Shown: positions 1 through 7,030 of the stretch, in pieces | Layout: each line of letters starts with the position of its first letter | Position numbering within the stretch: position 1 is the first letter of the stretch | Source of the DNA: CAZJCK01 sp964544635 | Lineage (GTDB): Bacteria; Zixibacteria; MSB-5A5; GN15; FEB-12 | Assembly (NCBI GenBank): GCA_964544635.1 | Contig: CAZJCK010000066.1 | Span: 1-17,330 of the forward strand | DNA: 17,330 nucleotides | Direction of reading: 5' to 3' | Translations under genes and position numbers: made by a program | The notes under the pieces: generated by a model | Database searches by the model: none | Told to the model about the DNA's origin: nothing | The model's input: the letters and a program-made list of their open reading frames with translations, nothing else

Positions 1-451
1 TTGGAAAGGCCACCGTGTAGATGTCCCGGTAACCGTCATCGACCGTCAGGACCACAGTCTTGCGCGTCGATCGGTGTCGCCGGAGGGCATCGATCCATTC
101 TTCCAGCGAAATGACGGTATAACCGTTCTTCTTCAGAAAGGTGAGAAAGAGATCCAGGGTATCGGCAGTAACCCGACCGGTTTCCGCCTGGTCGCCCGAT
201 GCGAAACGGTGGATCATAAAGACGGTGGCGGTGTTCTTCGTCAGCGGATGAAAGAGAGGGAGAATTCGAAGTTTGTGGAGCGACGCCAGAACAGCCCGTT
301 TGTAGAGCGGCGCGTGGTGGTGTGAATAGTGAACTGAAGGTAACTCGGCCGCCTCGGATTGTTGCGCAACGGCAACAGCCCCGTCTACCTGTTTCGAATG
401 TGCGTTACTTTCCATGTTGCCTTTATTCCCGTCAGCAGACCATCCTTCCAT
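1..451 (-). CDS. polysaccharide deacetylase family protein (3' end missing)
   Basis: About 150 N-terminal residues are visible; the gene runs off the left edge. The family removes N-acetyl (or other acyl) groups from polysaccharides or peptidoglycan with a metal-dependent NodB fold. The diagnostic part is residues 132-150, where a VVLTVDDGY stretch matches the TFDDGY motif carrying the catalytic base and first metal ligand (Asp138, Asp139). Upstream, a TVFMIHRF segment (76-83) matches the beta strand that reads LMYHRV in relatives, and a GYTVISLEEW segment (110-119) is also typical. No signal peptide is visible. The N-terminus is a polar, His-rich tail (SHHHAPLYKR near 43-52). I chose the ATG at 451 because AGAGG lies eight bases before it; an in-frame ATG at 415 is the alternative. 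It is divergent from the arabinose-donor operon, suggesting a shared glycan locus. The HxxxH metal ligands lie outside the window, so activity cannot be judged. Confidence 0.85.
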   Translation of the reverse strand, partial: MEGWSADGNKGNMESNAHSKQVDGAVAVAQQSEAAELPSVHYSHHHAPLYKRAVLASLHKLRILPLFHPLTKNTATVFMIHRFASGDQAETGRVTADTLDLFLTFLKKNGYTVISLEEWIDALRRHRSTRKTVVLTVDDGYRDIYTVAFP

Positions 452-668
452 GTTGATCGCCTCTATTACTCCCTCGCCGCCTGATCAGTCGGTACCGAAA
501 ATCTCCTGTGCCCTTTTTGGTGAGCGCCCGGTGTCCGATTACCTGTGGCGCACCATCCTCGCAGGCGGCAGTATACGACAATTTCACCGTAAAGGGAAAC
601 ATCTTTGACAGCAATGAGCGTGAGGAATAGTTGTTGTTAACGGCGGACATTGGCGTAACCTTCCGACG
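452..668. other. divergent intergenic region between deacetylase and VanZ-like gene
   Basis: This 217-base spacer separates two divergent genes, so it should hold promoters for both. I see no convincing small gene: the short open frames here have no recognisable product. On the minus strand a TATACT hexamer (570-575) could be a -10 box for the deacetylase, but I find no good -35 at proper spacing. The plus-strand candidate is listed separately. Confidence 0.5.
605..633 (+). promoter_or_regulatory. candidate sigma-70-like promoter for the arabinose-donor operon
   Basis: A perfect TTGACA (605-610) is followed, after 17 bases, by TAGTTG (628-633), a poor -10 match. It lies 35 bases before the ATG at 669. 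The -35 and spacing are good, the -10 is weak, and promoter consensus in this lineage is unknown, so this is tentative. Confidence 0.25.
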
Positions 669-1640
669 ATGAGAAACTGGTTGGCGGTGATTGCCTTAGG
701 GCTTGTTTCGACGGCGGCGCTTTTGGTGCAGATGACAATATCGCTGCCGTCCCACCTGATTGTTTATCGACAGTTGCACGATTTCGGCCACTTCCCGCTG
801 TATGGCGCGGTCACGCTGCTGGTCTTTGCGGTGCTGGGGCGAGTGGTGACCGACTGGAAGCCGCGCTTTGTCTTTCGGGCATTCTGGGCGTTCGTGATCG
901 CCGGGATTCTTGGAGTCGTTGCCGAACTTCTCCAGATAACCGGGCCACGTGACGCCGATCCGGGGGACGTACTTCGTAATATGGCAGGATCTGTGGTTGC
1001 TCTGGCGCTCCTGTGGCTGTGGCGTCGCCGACGAACAGCCCGTACCGGTCGCCTGGCGGCTGTTGCGGCAGGCGTTCTCCTGCTTACGCTGCTGTCGGCC
1101 TGGCCCGTACTGACAGCCGGATGGGCCAAGATACAGCAGCACAACAGCTTCCCGGTGCTGGCCGACTTCGAAGGCGGCTGGCAGCGGGCACTCATAGGGC
1201 GTGACTCCGCCTCGCTGGCGATTGTGCCGGCTCCCGACGGATGGGAACAGGCGAACGGACAGGTCGGGCGGGTGCAATTTTTGACCAACGGCTTCTCCGG
1301 AATCTCCCTCTTGGAGCCGGTGCCGGACTGGTCGCTGTATCGCTGGCTGGCCTTCGATCTGTTTGCGCCGGACAGCCTGCCGGGGGGACTGACGGTCCGA
1401 ATCGATGATGCGGCGCATGACGGCGCTTACACTGACCGATACAATGGGAACCACTCCGCTCCGCCGGGGGCATCGTCGATTCGCATCGATTTACAACTTG
1501 TTGAGCGAGGGCCGGTGAACCGGCGCATGGATATGCAGAAGATCAGGCTGGTCATGCTGTTTGGTTATGGCGTGCGGGATCAGATTCTCTTCATTGACAA
1601 TATCCGCCTGGAAAGGGATATTCCTGTAAACTATGAATGA
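669..1640 (+). CDS. VanZ-like membrane protein with C-terminal carbohydrate-binding-like domain
   Basis: The 323-residue protein has two parts. Residues 1-150 are a VanZ-like membrane domain with hydrophobic segments near 5-24, 46-60, 72-90, 105-118 and 130-148. It shows the family signatures HDFGHFPLYG (37-46) and ELLQ...PRDADPGDVLRNMAGS (86-108). Residues 160-316 form a soluble beta-rich region (ADFEGGW, WLAFDLF, IRIDL, ILFIDNIRLE). This resembles carbohydrate-binding or CIA30-like jelly-roll domains and probably faces the periplasm. VanZ in glycopeptide-resistance clusters gives low-level teicoplanin resistance by an unknown mechanism, and most relatives have no defined role. The stop overlaps the next gene by eight bases, so translation is likely coupled to the HAD-UbiA enzyme. 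That ties it to polyprenyl-linked arabinose metabolism by context only. The start has no strong Shine-Dalgarno sequence. Confidence 0.8.
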   Translation: MRNWLAVIALGLVSTAALLVQMTISLPSHLIVYRQLHDFGHFPLYGAVTLLVFAVLGRVVTDWKPRFVFRAFWAFVIAGILGVVAELLQITGPRDADPGDVLRNMAGSVVALALLWLWRRRRTARTGRLAAVAAGVLLLTLLSAWPVLTAGWAKIQQHNSFPVLADFEGGWQRALIGRDSASLAIVPAPDGWEQANGQVGRVQFLTNGFSGISLLEPVPDWSLYRWLAFDLFAPDSLPGGLTVRIDDAAHDGAYTDRYNGNHSAPPGASSIRIDLQLVERGPVNRRMDMQKIRLVMLFGYGVRDQILFIDNIRLERDIPVNYE

Positions 1641-3108
1641 TCAACAACCTGCACCCGATAAGAGAACTGCCGGCGGCGGTACGGTCGCGGTCTCACGGCC
1701 GTTGTGCGTCGATCTGGACGGCACGCTGATCCTGACCGATTCACTGGTCGAGGCAGCGGTACGCGATTTTCGGCGCAATCCCCTCTCGCCGCTGCGGTAT
1801 CCGTTCTGGCTGGCCGGCGGCAAGGCGCGCCTGAAAGCACAAATTGCCCAACGGGTGCAACTCGAGCCGCAGCACTTGCCATACAACCAGACCCTGCTGC
1901 GACGCCTGCGGCAGGAAAAGGAGAGCGGCCGCAAACTGGTACTGGCGACTGCGGCGCACGAAGGGATCGCGACAGCAGTGGCGGAGCATCTTAACCTGTT
2001 CGACGAGGTACATGCCAGCGATGCCGGCACCAACCTTAAGGGTGAGCGAAAACGGCAACGACTGGTTGACCGGTTTGGTGACGGCGGTTACGACTATGTC
2101 GGCGATGGCAGTGTCGATCTTTCGGTGTGGAAGAGTGCACATACCGCGCTGCTGGTGAGCGGTGATCGCTCGGTGCTGCAGCGGTTACAGAGCCAGAACG
2201 AACACGTTGAGGTGATTGAGCCGGAGGTCAATCGGGGTGCTACCGCCTGGCTCAAGTCGCTGCGGCCGCATCAGTGGGTCAAGAACCTGTTGATTTTTCT
2301 GCCACTCCTGTTGGCACATGAGACTTCCGATCCGGATAAACTCTTTCTTTCCATCCTGAAATTCGCCGCCTTTTGTTTGTGTGCGTCGGGCGTGTACCTG
2401 CTGAATGATCTGTTCGACCTCGACGCCGACCGCGGACATCCGCGCAAGAAGCACCGCCCCCTCGCTTCCGGCGCGCTGCCGGTTATCGCCGGGCTGCTGT
2501 CGTTTCCGTTGCTGTTTGCCGCGGCGTACGCAATCTCGTCGCTGGTGACTCTGGAATTTGTGCTGGTGCTGACGATTTATGTCGTCCTGACCATGCTTTA
2601 TTCGTTCCGACTCAAGCGGGTGCTCATGCTCGACGTGGTCATCCTGGCGAGTCTGTACACGGTGCGCATTTTTGCCGGGTCGACGGCTATCGACGTCGGC
2701 CTCTCCCCCTGGTTGCTCGGTTTTTCGGTCTTTATCTTCCTCAGCCTGGCGTTCGCCAAACGGTATTCGGAGTTGTATCGCCTGCGACTGGAGAACAAAG
2801 AGCGGGCGGCCGGACGCGGCTATGTGGCGAGCGATGTCGAGGCGATGGCGATGTTTGGCGCCGTGTCGGGGTTCATGTCGGTGCTGGTCTTTGCACTGTA
2901 CTTGAACAGCGAAGATGTAGTCGCGCTGTACGGGCGTCCGGAACTGCTCTGGCTGATCTGTCCACTGCTGATCTACTGGATCGCGCGTTTCTGGCTTATC
3001 ACGCACCGTGGCCAGATGCATGAGGACCCGGTAGTATTTGCGCTGTCCGACCGTACCAGTTTTGTCACTGCCGCGCTGGCGGCGCTCATCGTCATACTCG
3101 CAGTCTGA
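1633..3108 (+). CDS. ubiA: HAD phosphatase-UbiA prenyltransferase fusion, probable polyprenyl-phosphoryl-5-phosphoribose synthase plus phosphatase
   Basis: The 491-residue bifunctional protein has a HAD hydrolase at residues 23-180. It shows motif I DLDGT (Asp27 nucleophile, Asp29), motif II Thr106 in LATAAH, a motif III Lys136, and motif IV GDGSVD (157-162). A polytopic UbiA domain follows (205-491), with the magnesium-diphosphate motif NDLFDLDADRGHP (258-270), then RPLASG (275-280), and LYTVRIFAG (341-349) in the second half. UbiA relatives such as mycobacterial Rv3806c transfer phosphoribose from PRPP to decaprenyl phosphate. Position directly before DprE1- and DprE2-like genes supports that substrate pair rather than quinone or heme prenylation. 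The HAD domain would then remove the 5-phosphate to give polyprenyl-phosphoryl-ribose. Family and fusion are seen in the sequence; the exact lipid and phosphatase step are inferred. The start overlaps the VanZ-like gene and lacks a good ribosome site, consistent with coupling. Confidence 0.88.
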   Translation: MNDQQPAPDKRTAGGGTVAVSRPLCVDLDGTLILTDSLVEAAVRDFRRNPLSPLRYPFWLAGGKARLKAQIAQRVQLEPQHLPYNQTLLRRLRQEKESGRKLVLATAAHEGIATAVAEHLNLFDEVHASDAGTNLKGERKRQRLVDRFGDGGYDYVGDGSVDLSVWKSAHTALLVSGDRSVLQRLQSQNEHVEVIEPEVNRGATAWLKSLRPHQWVKNLLIFLPLLLAHETSDPDKLFLSILKFAAFCLCASGVYLLNDLFDLDADRGHPRKKHRPLASGALPVIAGLLSFPLLFAAAYAISSLVTLEFVLVLTIYVVLTMLYSFRLKRVLMLDVVILASLYTVRIFAGSTAIDVGLSPWLLGFSVFIFLSLAFAKRYSELYRLRLENKERAAGRGYVASDVEAMAMFGAVSGFMSVLVFALYLNSEDVVALYGRPELLWLICPLLIYWIARFWLITHRGQMHEDPVVFALSDRTSFVTAALAALIVILAV

Positions 3109-3113
3109 ACGTC

Positions 3114-4457
3114 ATGGGAAGAGAATACGAATCATGGGGGCGTTATCCGAAGGTTGACCAGGCGGTTGCACCAATCAACTGGCGCAGCAGTGGGCTGCCG
3201 GGCCCGATCAAGGGCGACAGCGTACTGCCGTATGGACTGGGACGGAGCTATGGCGATGTCTGTCTCAACGACAAGAATACGATCATACCGACGCGTCGTC
3301 TGGATCGTCTTGTCTCGTTCGATGAGCAGAACGGCGTGTTGACATGCGAAGCGGGAGTGAGTCTTGCCGAGATTCTCGAGTTCGCTGTTCCGCGCGGCTG
3401 GTTTCTATCGGTGACGCCGGGAACGAAATTTGTCACGGTGGGCGGCGCCATCGCCAACGATGTGCATGGGAAGAACCACCATGTGGCCGGCACATTCGGG
3501 CGTCATGTGCAGCGCTTCGAACTGCTGCGCTCCGATGGTAATCGGCTGGAGTGCTCGCCGGAGCGAAACCCGGCTTATTTTCGGGCGACGGTTGGTGGTA
3601 TCGGCCTGACCGGCCTGATCACGACCGCAACGATCAAACTGATACCGATTCACAACCGCCTGATTCAAACCAAATCGATTAAGTTCTCATCGCTCGACGA
3701 ATTCTTTGAGGTGACGGAGCAGTATGAGCGTGACTATAATTATGCCGTAGCGTGGATCGATTGCCTGGCGCGCGGTAAGTCGCTCGGTCGAGGCATTTAC
3801 GGTTTCGGCAATCATGCGCCCAAGGGAGCGGACGCCCGGACGAAAGACAACAGCTCCAACTCCGGAGGCGGGCCAAGTGTGCCGTTCGATTTTCCGGGGT
3901 TTGCACTCAATTCGCTCACGGTGAAAGCGTTCAACTTCGCCTACTACAACCGTCAGCAGCAGCGGGTAGTCGACGCCTTGACCGACTACGAACCGTTCTT
4001 CTACCCGCTCGACGCCGTTGGTGACTGGAACCGCATATACGGCAGGGCCGGCTTCCTGCAGTACCAGTGTGTGGTACCGTATGATGACGCCTCGGCGATC
4101 CGGGCGATCCTCGAGGCAATTGCGCGCTCGGGGCTGGCGTCATTCTTAGGTGTGCTCAAGCGTTTCGGCGACAAACCGTCGCCCGGCCTGCTATCCTTCC
4201 CCCACCCCGGCTTGACACTGGCGCTTGATTTCCCGATCAAGGGAAATCGAACGTTCGACTTGTTCGAACAACTTGACAGTATCGTGCGCGACGCCGGCGG
4301 CCGGCTCTATTCGGCGAAGGATGCCTGCATGAGCGCCGAAGACTTTCAGCGCTACTACCCGCAGTGGCGTGACTTTGCACAGTACATCGATCCGGCCTTT
4401 TCGTCGGATTTCTGGCGTCGGGTCACCGCCGGCAGCAAACAGGGAGAAAGCAAGTGA
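3114..4457 (+). CDS. dprE1: DprE1-like FAD-dependent polyprenylphosphoryl-ribose 2'-oxidase
   Basis: The 447-residue protein matches DprE1 along its whole length (about 461 residues in M. tuberculosis). DprE1 oxidises the 2'-hydroxyl of decaprenylphosphoryl-D-ribose to the 2-keto intermediate. Seen here are the VAO-type FAD domain with GLGRSYGD (41-48), the TPGT and VTVGGAIANDVHGKNHH stretch (101-123) holding the FAD-linking histidine equivalent (His118), and ATVGGIGLTG (158-167). A substrate-domain block with WNRIYGRAGFLQYQ lies at 305-318, and the Lys of YSAKDA (Lys402) corresponds to catalytic Lys418. The position matching Cys387, the covalent target of benzothiazinones, is Ala370 (codon 4221-4223). 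The gene starts five bases after the UbiA fusion and its stop overlaps the GTG of the next gene, so all are in one operon. A generic FAD-linked oxidase is the fallback label, but the motifs favour DprE1. Confidence 0.93.
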   Translation: MGREYESWGRYPKVDQAVAPINWRSSGLPGPIKGDSVLPYGLGRSYGDVCLNDKNTIIPTRRLDRLVSFDEQNGVLTCEAGVSLAEILEFAVPRGWFLSVTPGTKFVTVGGAIANDVHGKNHHVAGTFGRHVQRFELLRSDGNRLECSPERNPAYFRATVGGIGLTGLITTATIKLIPIHNRLIQTKSIKFSSLDEFFEVTEQYERDYNYAVAWIDCLARGKSLGRGIYGFGNHAPKGADARTKDNSSNSGGGPSVPFDFPGFALNSLTVKAFNFAYYNRQQQRVVDALTDYEPFFYPLDAVGDWNRIYGRAGFLQYQCVVPYDDASAIRAILEAIARSGLASFLGVLKRFGDKPSPGLLSFPHPGLTLALDFPIKGNRTFDLFEQLDSIVRDAGGRLYSAKDACMSAEDFQRYYPQWRDFAQYIDPAFSSDFWRRVTAGSKQGESK

Positions 4458-5194
4458 GTAAGACTTTAATCATAGGCGCCACCTCGGCGATTGTCGAGGC
4501 GACAGCCCGTCGGCTGGCGGCGCGTAAACACGACCTTTACCTGGTGGCACGAAACCGTGATCGCCTGGCCGCGATCGCCGATGACCTCAAGACGCGCGGC
4601 GCGACATCAGTCGCAACCCACCGGGCGGACCTGACTGATCTGTCGCAGCACCAGCAGCTGGTCGACGATGCCGTGGCGGCGCTGGGCGGTCTCGACCTGG
4701 TGCTTATCGGCCACGGCGTGCTGGGTCGGCAGGAGAAGGCGCAGTCGGACTTCGAAGCAGCTCAAAAAGTGTTCGATGCCAACTTTACGTCGGTGGCATC
4801 CCTGCTCACGCCGATCGCTGAGTACATGGTACAGCAGAAGTCCGGGACGATTGCTGTTATTTCTTCGGTAGCCGGTGATCGGGGGCGCCAGAGTAACTAC
4901 ATTTACGGTACCTCGAAGGCGGCCAAATCGGTCTACCTGCAGGGGCTGCGCAACCGGTTGTATCAATCCGGTGTACATGTGGTCACGATCAAGCCGGGGT
5001 TTGTCGACACGCCGATGACCAGCGAGTTCGAAAAGGGCGGTCTCCTGTGGGCAACGCCGGACCAGATTGCCGACGGTATCGTCAAGGCGATTGACAAGAA
5101 GAAGAATGTTGCCTACCTGCCGTGGTTCTGGTGGCCGATCATGACGATCATCAAGCATGTCCCTGAAACGATCTTCAAGCGGTTGAAGCTGTAG
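4454..5194 (+). CDS. dprE2: DprE2-like SDR, polyprenylphosphoryl-2-keto-erythro-pentose reductase
   Basis: This 246-residue short-chain dehydrogenase should reduce the DprE1 product with NAD(P)H to polyprenyl-phosphoryl-D-arabinofuranose, completing net C2 epimerisation. It shows a Rossmann start GATSAIVEA (8-16), Asp60 in ADLTD, the active-site Asn110, a serine in ISSVAG (136-141), and the Tyr151/Lys155 pair in YGTSK. The PGFVDTPMT segment (181-189) is typical of classical SDRs. The nucleotide loop ends in AIV rather than GIG, a variant I believe occurs in this SDR subfamily. The start is GTG, overlapping the DprE1 stop by four bases, with AGGGAG well placed before it. The C-terminus (PWFWWPIMTIIKHVP) is amphipathic or hydrophobic and may touch the membrane, as suits a lipid-linked substrate. 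The DprE2 role is inferred mainly from adjacency to DprE1; the sequence alone would only say SDR. Confidence 0.88.
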   Translation: MSKTLIIGATSAIVEATARRLAARKHDLYLVARNRDRLAAIADDLKTRGATSVATHRADLTDLSQHQQLVDDAVAALGGLDLVLIGHGVLGRQEKAQSDFEAAQKVFDANFTSVASLLTPIAEYMVQQKSGTIAVISSVAGDRGRQSNYIYGTSKAAKSVYLQGLRNRLYQSGVHVVTIKPGFVDTPMTSEFEKGGLLWATPDQIADGIVKAIDKKKNVAYLPWFWWPIMTIIKHVPETIFKRLKL

Positions 5195-5200
5195 GCTGAA

Positions 5201-5233
5201 AAAGAAGGAGCCCCGGTGGGCAGCCGGGGCTCC
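5201..5233 (-). terminator. strong intrinsic terminator for the leftward FN3 gene
   Basis: A perfect 10-bp stem (GGAGCCCCGG at 5207-5216, CCGGGGCTCC at 5224-5233) closes a 7-base loop. Read on the minus strand it is followed by TTCTTTTT, the U-tract expected of a rho-independent terminator, and it lies about 67 bases past the stop at 5300. On the plus strand no T-run follows, so it would end the DprE2 transcript less efficiently, although the hairpin may still protect that 3' end. Confidence 0.85.
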
Positions 5234-5299
5234 GAGCAATCAGCCAATCCGTCGGGCGGGGAATGACGGAGGCCACTGAAGAGTAGGGAGGCAAGGGGG

Positions 5300-7030
5300 T
5301 TATTTAAGCAATACCATCTTTCGTGATGCACTGTAATCCTCGGTAGCGATGCGATAGAAATAGACGCCTGAGGCTACCGGATTGGACGACTGATCGAGAC
5401 CGGCCCAGTTCACGCTGTAGGTACCGGCCGACTGGGCTTCGTCGACAAGGCGAACAGTCTCCTGTCCCAGCGCATTGTAAATGGAGACGGTCACGTGACC
5501 GGACCGTGGCAGGGCGTAATCTATCCGTGTTTCCGGGTTGAACGGATTGGGGTAGTTCTGTTTGAGGGCGTATTCAGAGGGAAGTTCGGCGCCGTTATCG
5601 TCATCGGCATCGAGTGAGAGGTTAAACGAGGCATCAGTTGCGACGATGTTCGAGATCGGCGAGGCATTGGAGCCGTCATCCCAGGCTCGAACACCAATCC
5701 AGTAGCGCTGACCGGGAGTCAGGCCGGTCAGGATGAGACTGTCTTCCATGCCGGACATTGACGGTGTCGGCGGCAGCATCCAGATATCGGCCTGCGACCA
5801 GTTCAACGGGGTAAGGTTGTTCTGGGAATAGCGGACTTCGTAGGCGGCTGCCTGGCCGAGGTAGCCGTCGTCACCGGGCGCGGTCCAGCCAAGATTGATC
5901 TGGCCATCGCCGGCACCGGTTTCGGCCTGGAGGTCGTTGATGCCGGCCGGGGCGGTCTGGTCCTGCAGCGTTTTCGAGTTGACGACGTTTGACAGGTTGG
6001 ACCAGTTACCGGCATCGTCGACCGCCTTGATCGCAAAGTAGTAGGTCGTGTTCGGTTGCAGTGAACCAACCGTGTGCGTTTCCGGCGTGCCGGCCGCCTG
6101 CGGCGCCGCGACGCCGGTTGCCGGCGTCGCCGACGCAAAGTTGCTGCCGTTGATGCTGGTTGTGGCATAACGGATGTCGTACTGAGCCGCGGTTCCGACC
6201 GTGCCGTCGTCGCCGGGTGCAGTCCACGCCAGGGTGATAGTCGATTCGGCAGGGTTGATGGCGGTCAGGTTGGCAATGGTCGAGGGGGCGTTGGTTTCTG
6301 AGCCGGTGGTGGCGCTTACAACATTGGAGATACCGGACCAGTTGGGGACTTCATCGGCAGTCTTGACAGCAAAGTAGTATTCGGTTTCGGCGTTGAGGCC
6401 GGTGACGACGAACGAATCGGCGGCACCGGCGGCAGACGGTGTCGGTTCGCCGGTGACAGTGGTGGCGGAGCCGAAATTGGCCGCGGTGATCGGCGAGGTC
6501 GAGTAACGGACGTCATACTGCGAGGCGGTGCCGGTATTGCCATCATCACCGGGGGCGGTCCAGGTGAGCAGAACCGAACTGTTGGTGACAGCCCCGGTGG
6601 CCAGTGAGGCGATGTTCGCCGGCGGAGTCGTCTCCTGATCAGTGGAGCGTAGGACAACGTTGGACAATACCGACCAGTTCGGGACTTCGTCGGCGGTCTT
6701 AATAGCAAAATAGTAATCGGTGCCCGGATCGAGGCCGGTTACGGTAAACGACTCGGATGAACCGGCGGCCTGCGGCAACGGTTCGTTGTCAGCCTGCATG
6801 GCCGCGTTCCAGTTGGCATCGGTGATTGGCGACAGCGAATAGCGGATGTCGTATTGGGCGGCCTGCCCCGAGGCGCCATCATCGCCGGGGGCGGTCCAGG
6901 TCAGGGTAATAGTTGTACTGGTCGACTGGGCAGCCTGCAGGGCAGCCTGCGCGCCCGGGCTGAGGGCCAGCAGTAAGAGGGCAAGGGTGACAGTCAAGCG
7001 GGCAGTACGCGTGAATTCGTCGCGTTTCAT
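5300..7030 (-). CDS. secreted four-FN3-domain protein with FlgD-like/type IX sorting-like C-terminus
   Basis: The 576-residue protein begins with a signal peptide (Lys/Arg start, hydrophobic 12-24, likely cut after AQA near residue 29). Four fibronectin-III repeats follow at about 30-130, 137-242, 249-354 and 360-465. Each carries WTAPGDDG at residues 45, 157, 269 and 382, giving a period of 112-113 residues, and a YYFAIKxxDE..NWS strand late in each of the first three. After an Asp-rich linker (DADDDNG) comes a C-terminal domain (484-576) with NYPNPFNPETR, VTVSIYNALGQE and ASGVYFYRI. This FlgD-Ig-like domain works in many FCB bacteria as, or resembles, a type IX secretion sorting tail. No catalytic domain is visible, so a surface adhesion or scaffold role is inferred. 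The start at 7030 has GGAGGG just upstream. A terminator follows the gene. Confidence 0.9.
   Translation of the reverse strand: MKRDEFTRTARLTVTLALLLLALSPGAQAALQAAQSTSTTITLTWTAPGDDGASGQAAQYDIRYSLSPITDANWNAAMQADNEPLPQAAGSSESFTVTGLDPGTDYYFAIKTADEVPNWSVLSNVVLRSTDQETTPPANIASLATGAVTNSSVLLTWTAPGDDGNTGTASQYDVRYSTSPITAANFGSATTVTGEPTPSAAGAADSFVVTGLNAETEYYFAVKTADEVPNWSGISNVVSATTGSETNAPSTIANLTAINPAESTITLAWTAPGDDGTVGTAAQYDIRYATTSINGSNFASATPATGVAAPQAAGTPETHTVGSLQPNTTYYFAIKAVDDAGNWSNLSNVVNSKTLQDQTAPAGINDLQAETGAGDGQINLGWTAPGDDGYLGQAAAYEVRYSQNNLTPLNWSQADIWMLPPTPSMSGMEDSLILTGLTPGQRYWIGVRAWDDGSNASPISNIVATDASFNLSLDADDDNGAELPSEYALKQNYPNPFNPETRIDYALPRSGHVTVSIYNALGQETVRLVDEAQSAGTYSVNWAGLDQSSNPVASGVYFYRIATEDYSASRKMVLLK
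5864..6898 (-). repeat. tandem coding repeat, period about 336-339 bases (FN3 units)
   Basis: The four FN3 units are similar at both DNA and protein level. The WTAPGDDG codons lie at about 6875-6898, 6539-6562, 6203-6226 and 5864-5887, spaced 336, 336 and 339 bases. Units 1 and 2 also share a TADEVPNWS segment. This points to duplication by unequal recombination, and the region could be prone to unit gain or loss or to assembly collapse. Confidence 0.8.

Noticed and set aside
2185..3021. 278-residue minus-strand open frame
   Set aside because: Antisense to the UbiA domain; Gln/Arg/His-rich translation typical of a shadow frame.
4475..4501. missing third glycine in the DprE2 nucleotide loop (AIV instead of GIG)
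   Set aside because: The AI(A/V)EA form is, to my knowledge, a common variant in this SDR subfamily and not a sign of inactivity; Tyr151 and Lys155 are present.
5207..5233. hairpin as a plus-strand terminator for the arabinose operon
   Set aside because: No T-run follows on the plus strand, while the minus strand has TTCTTTTT. It is assigned to the leftward FN3 gene.
5864..6898. regular repeats as a CRISPR array
   Set aside because: The period is about 336 bases and the repeats are coding FN3 units in one open frame, not 24-40 base repeats with spacers.
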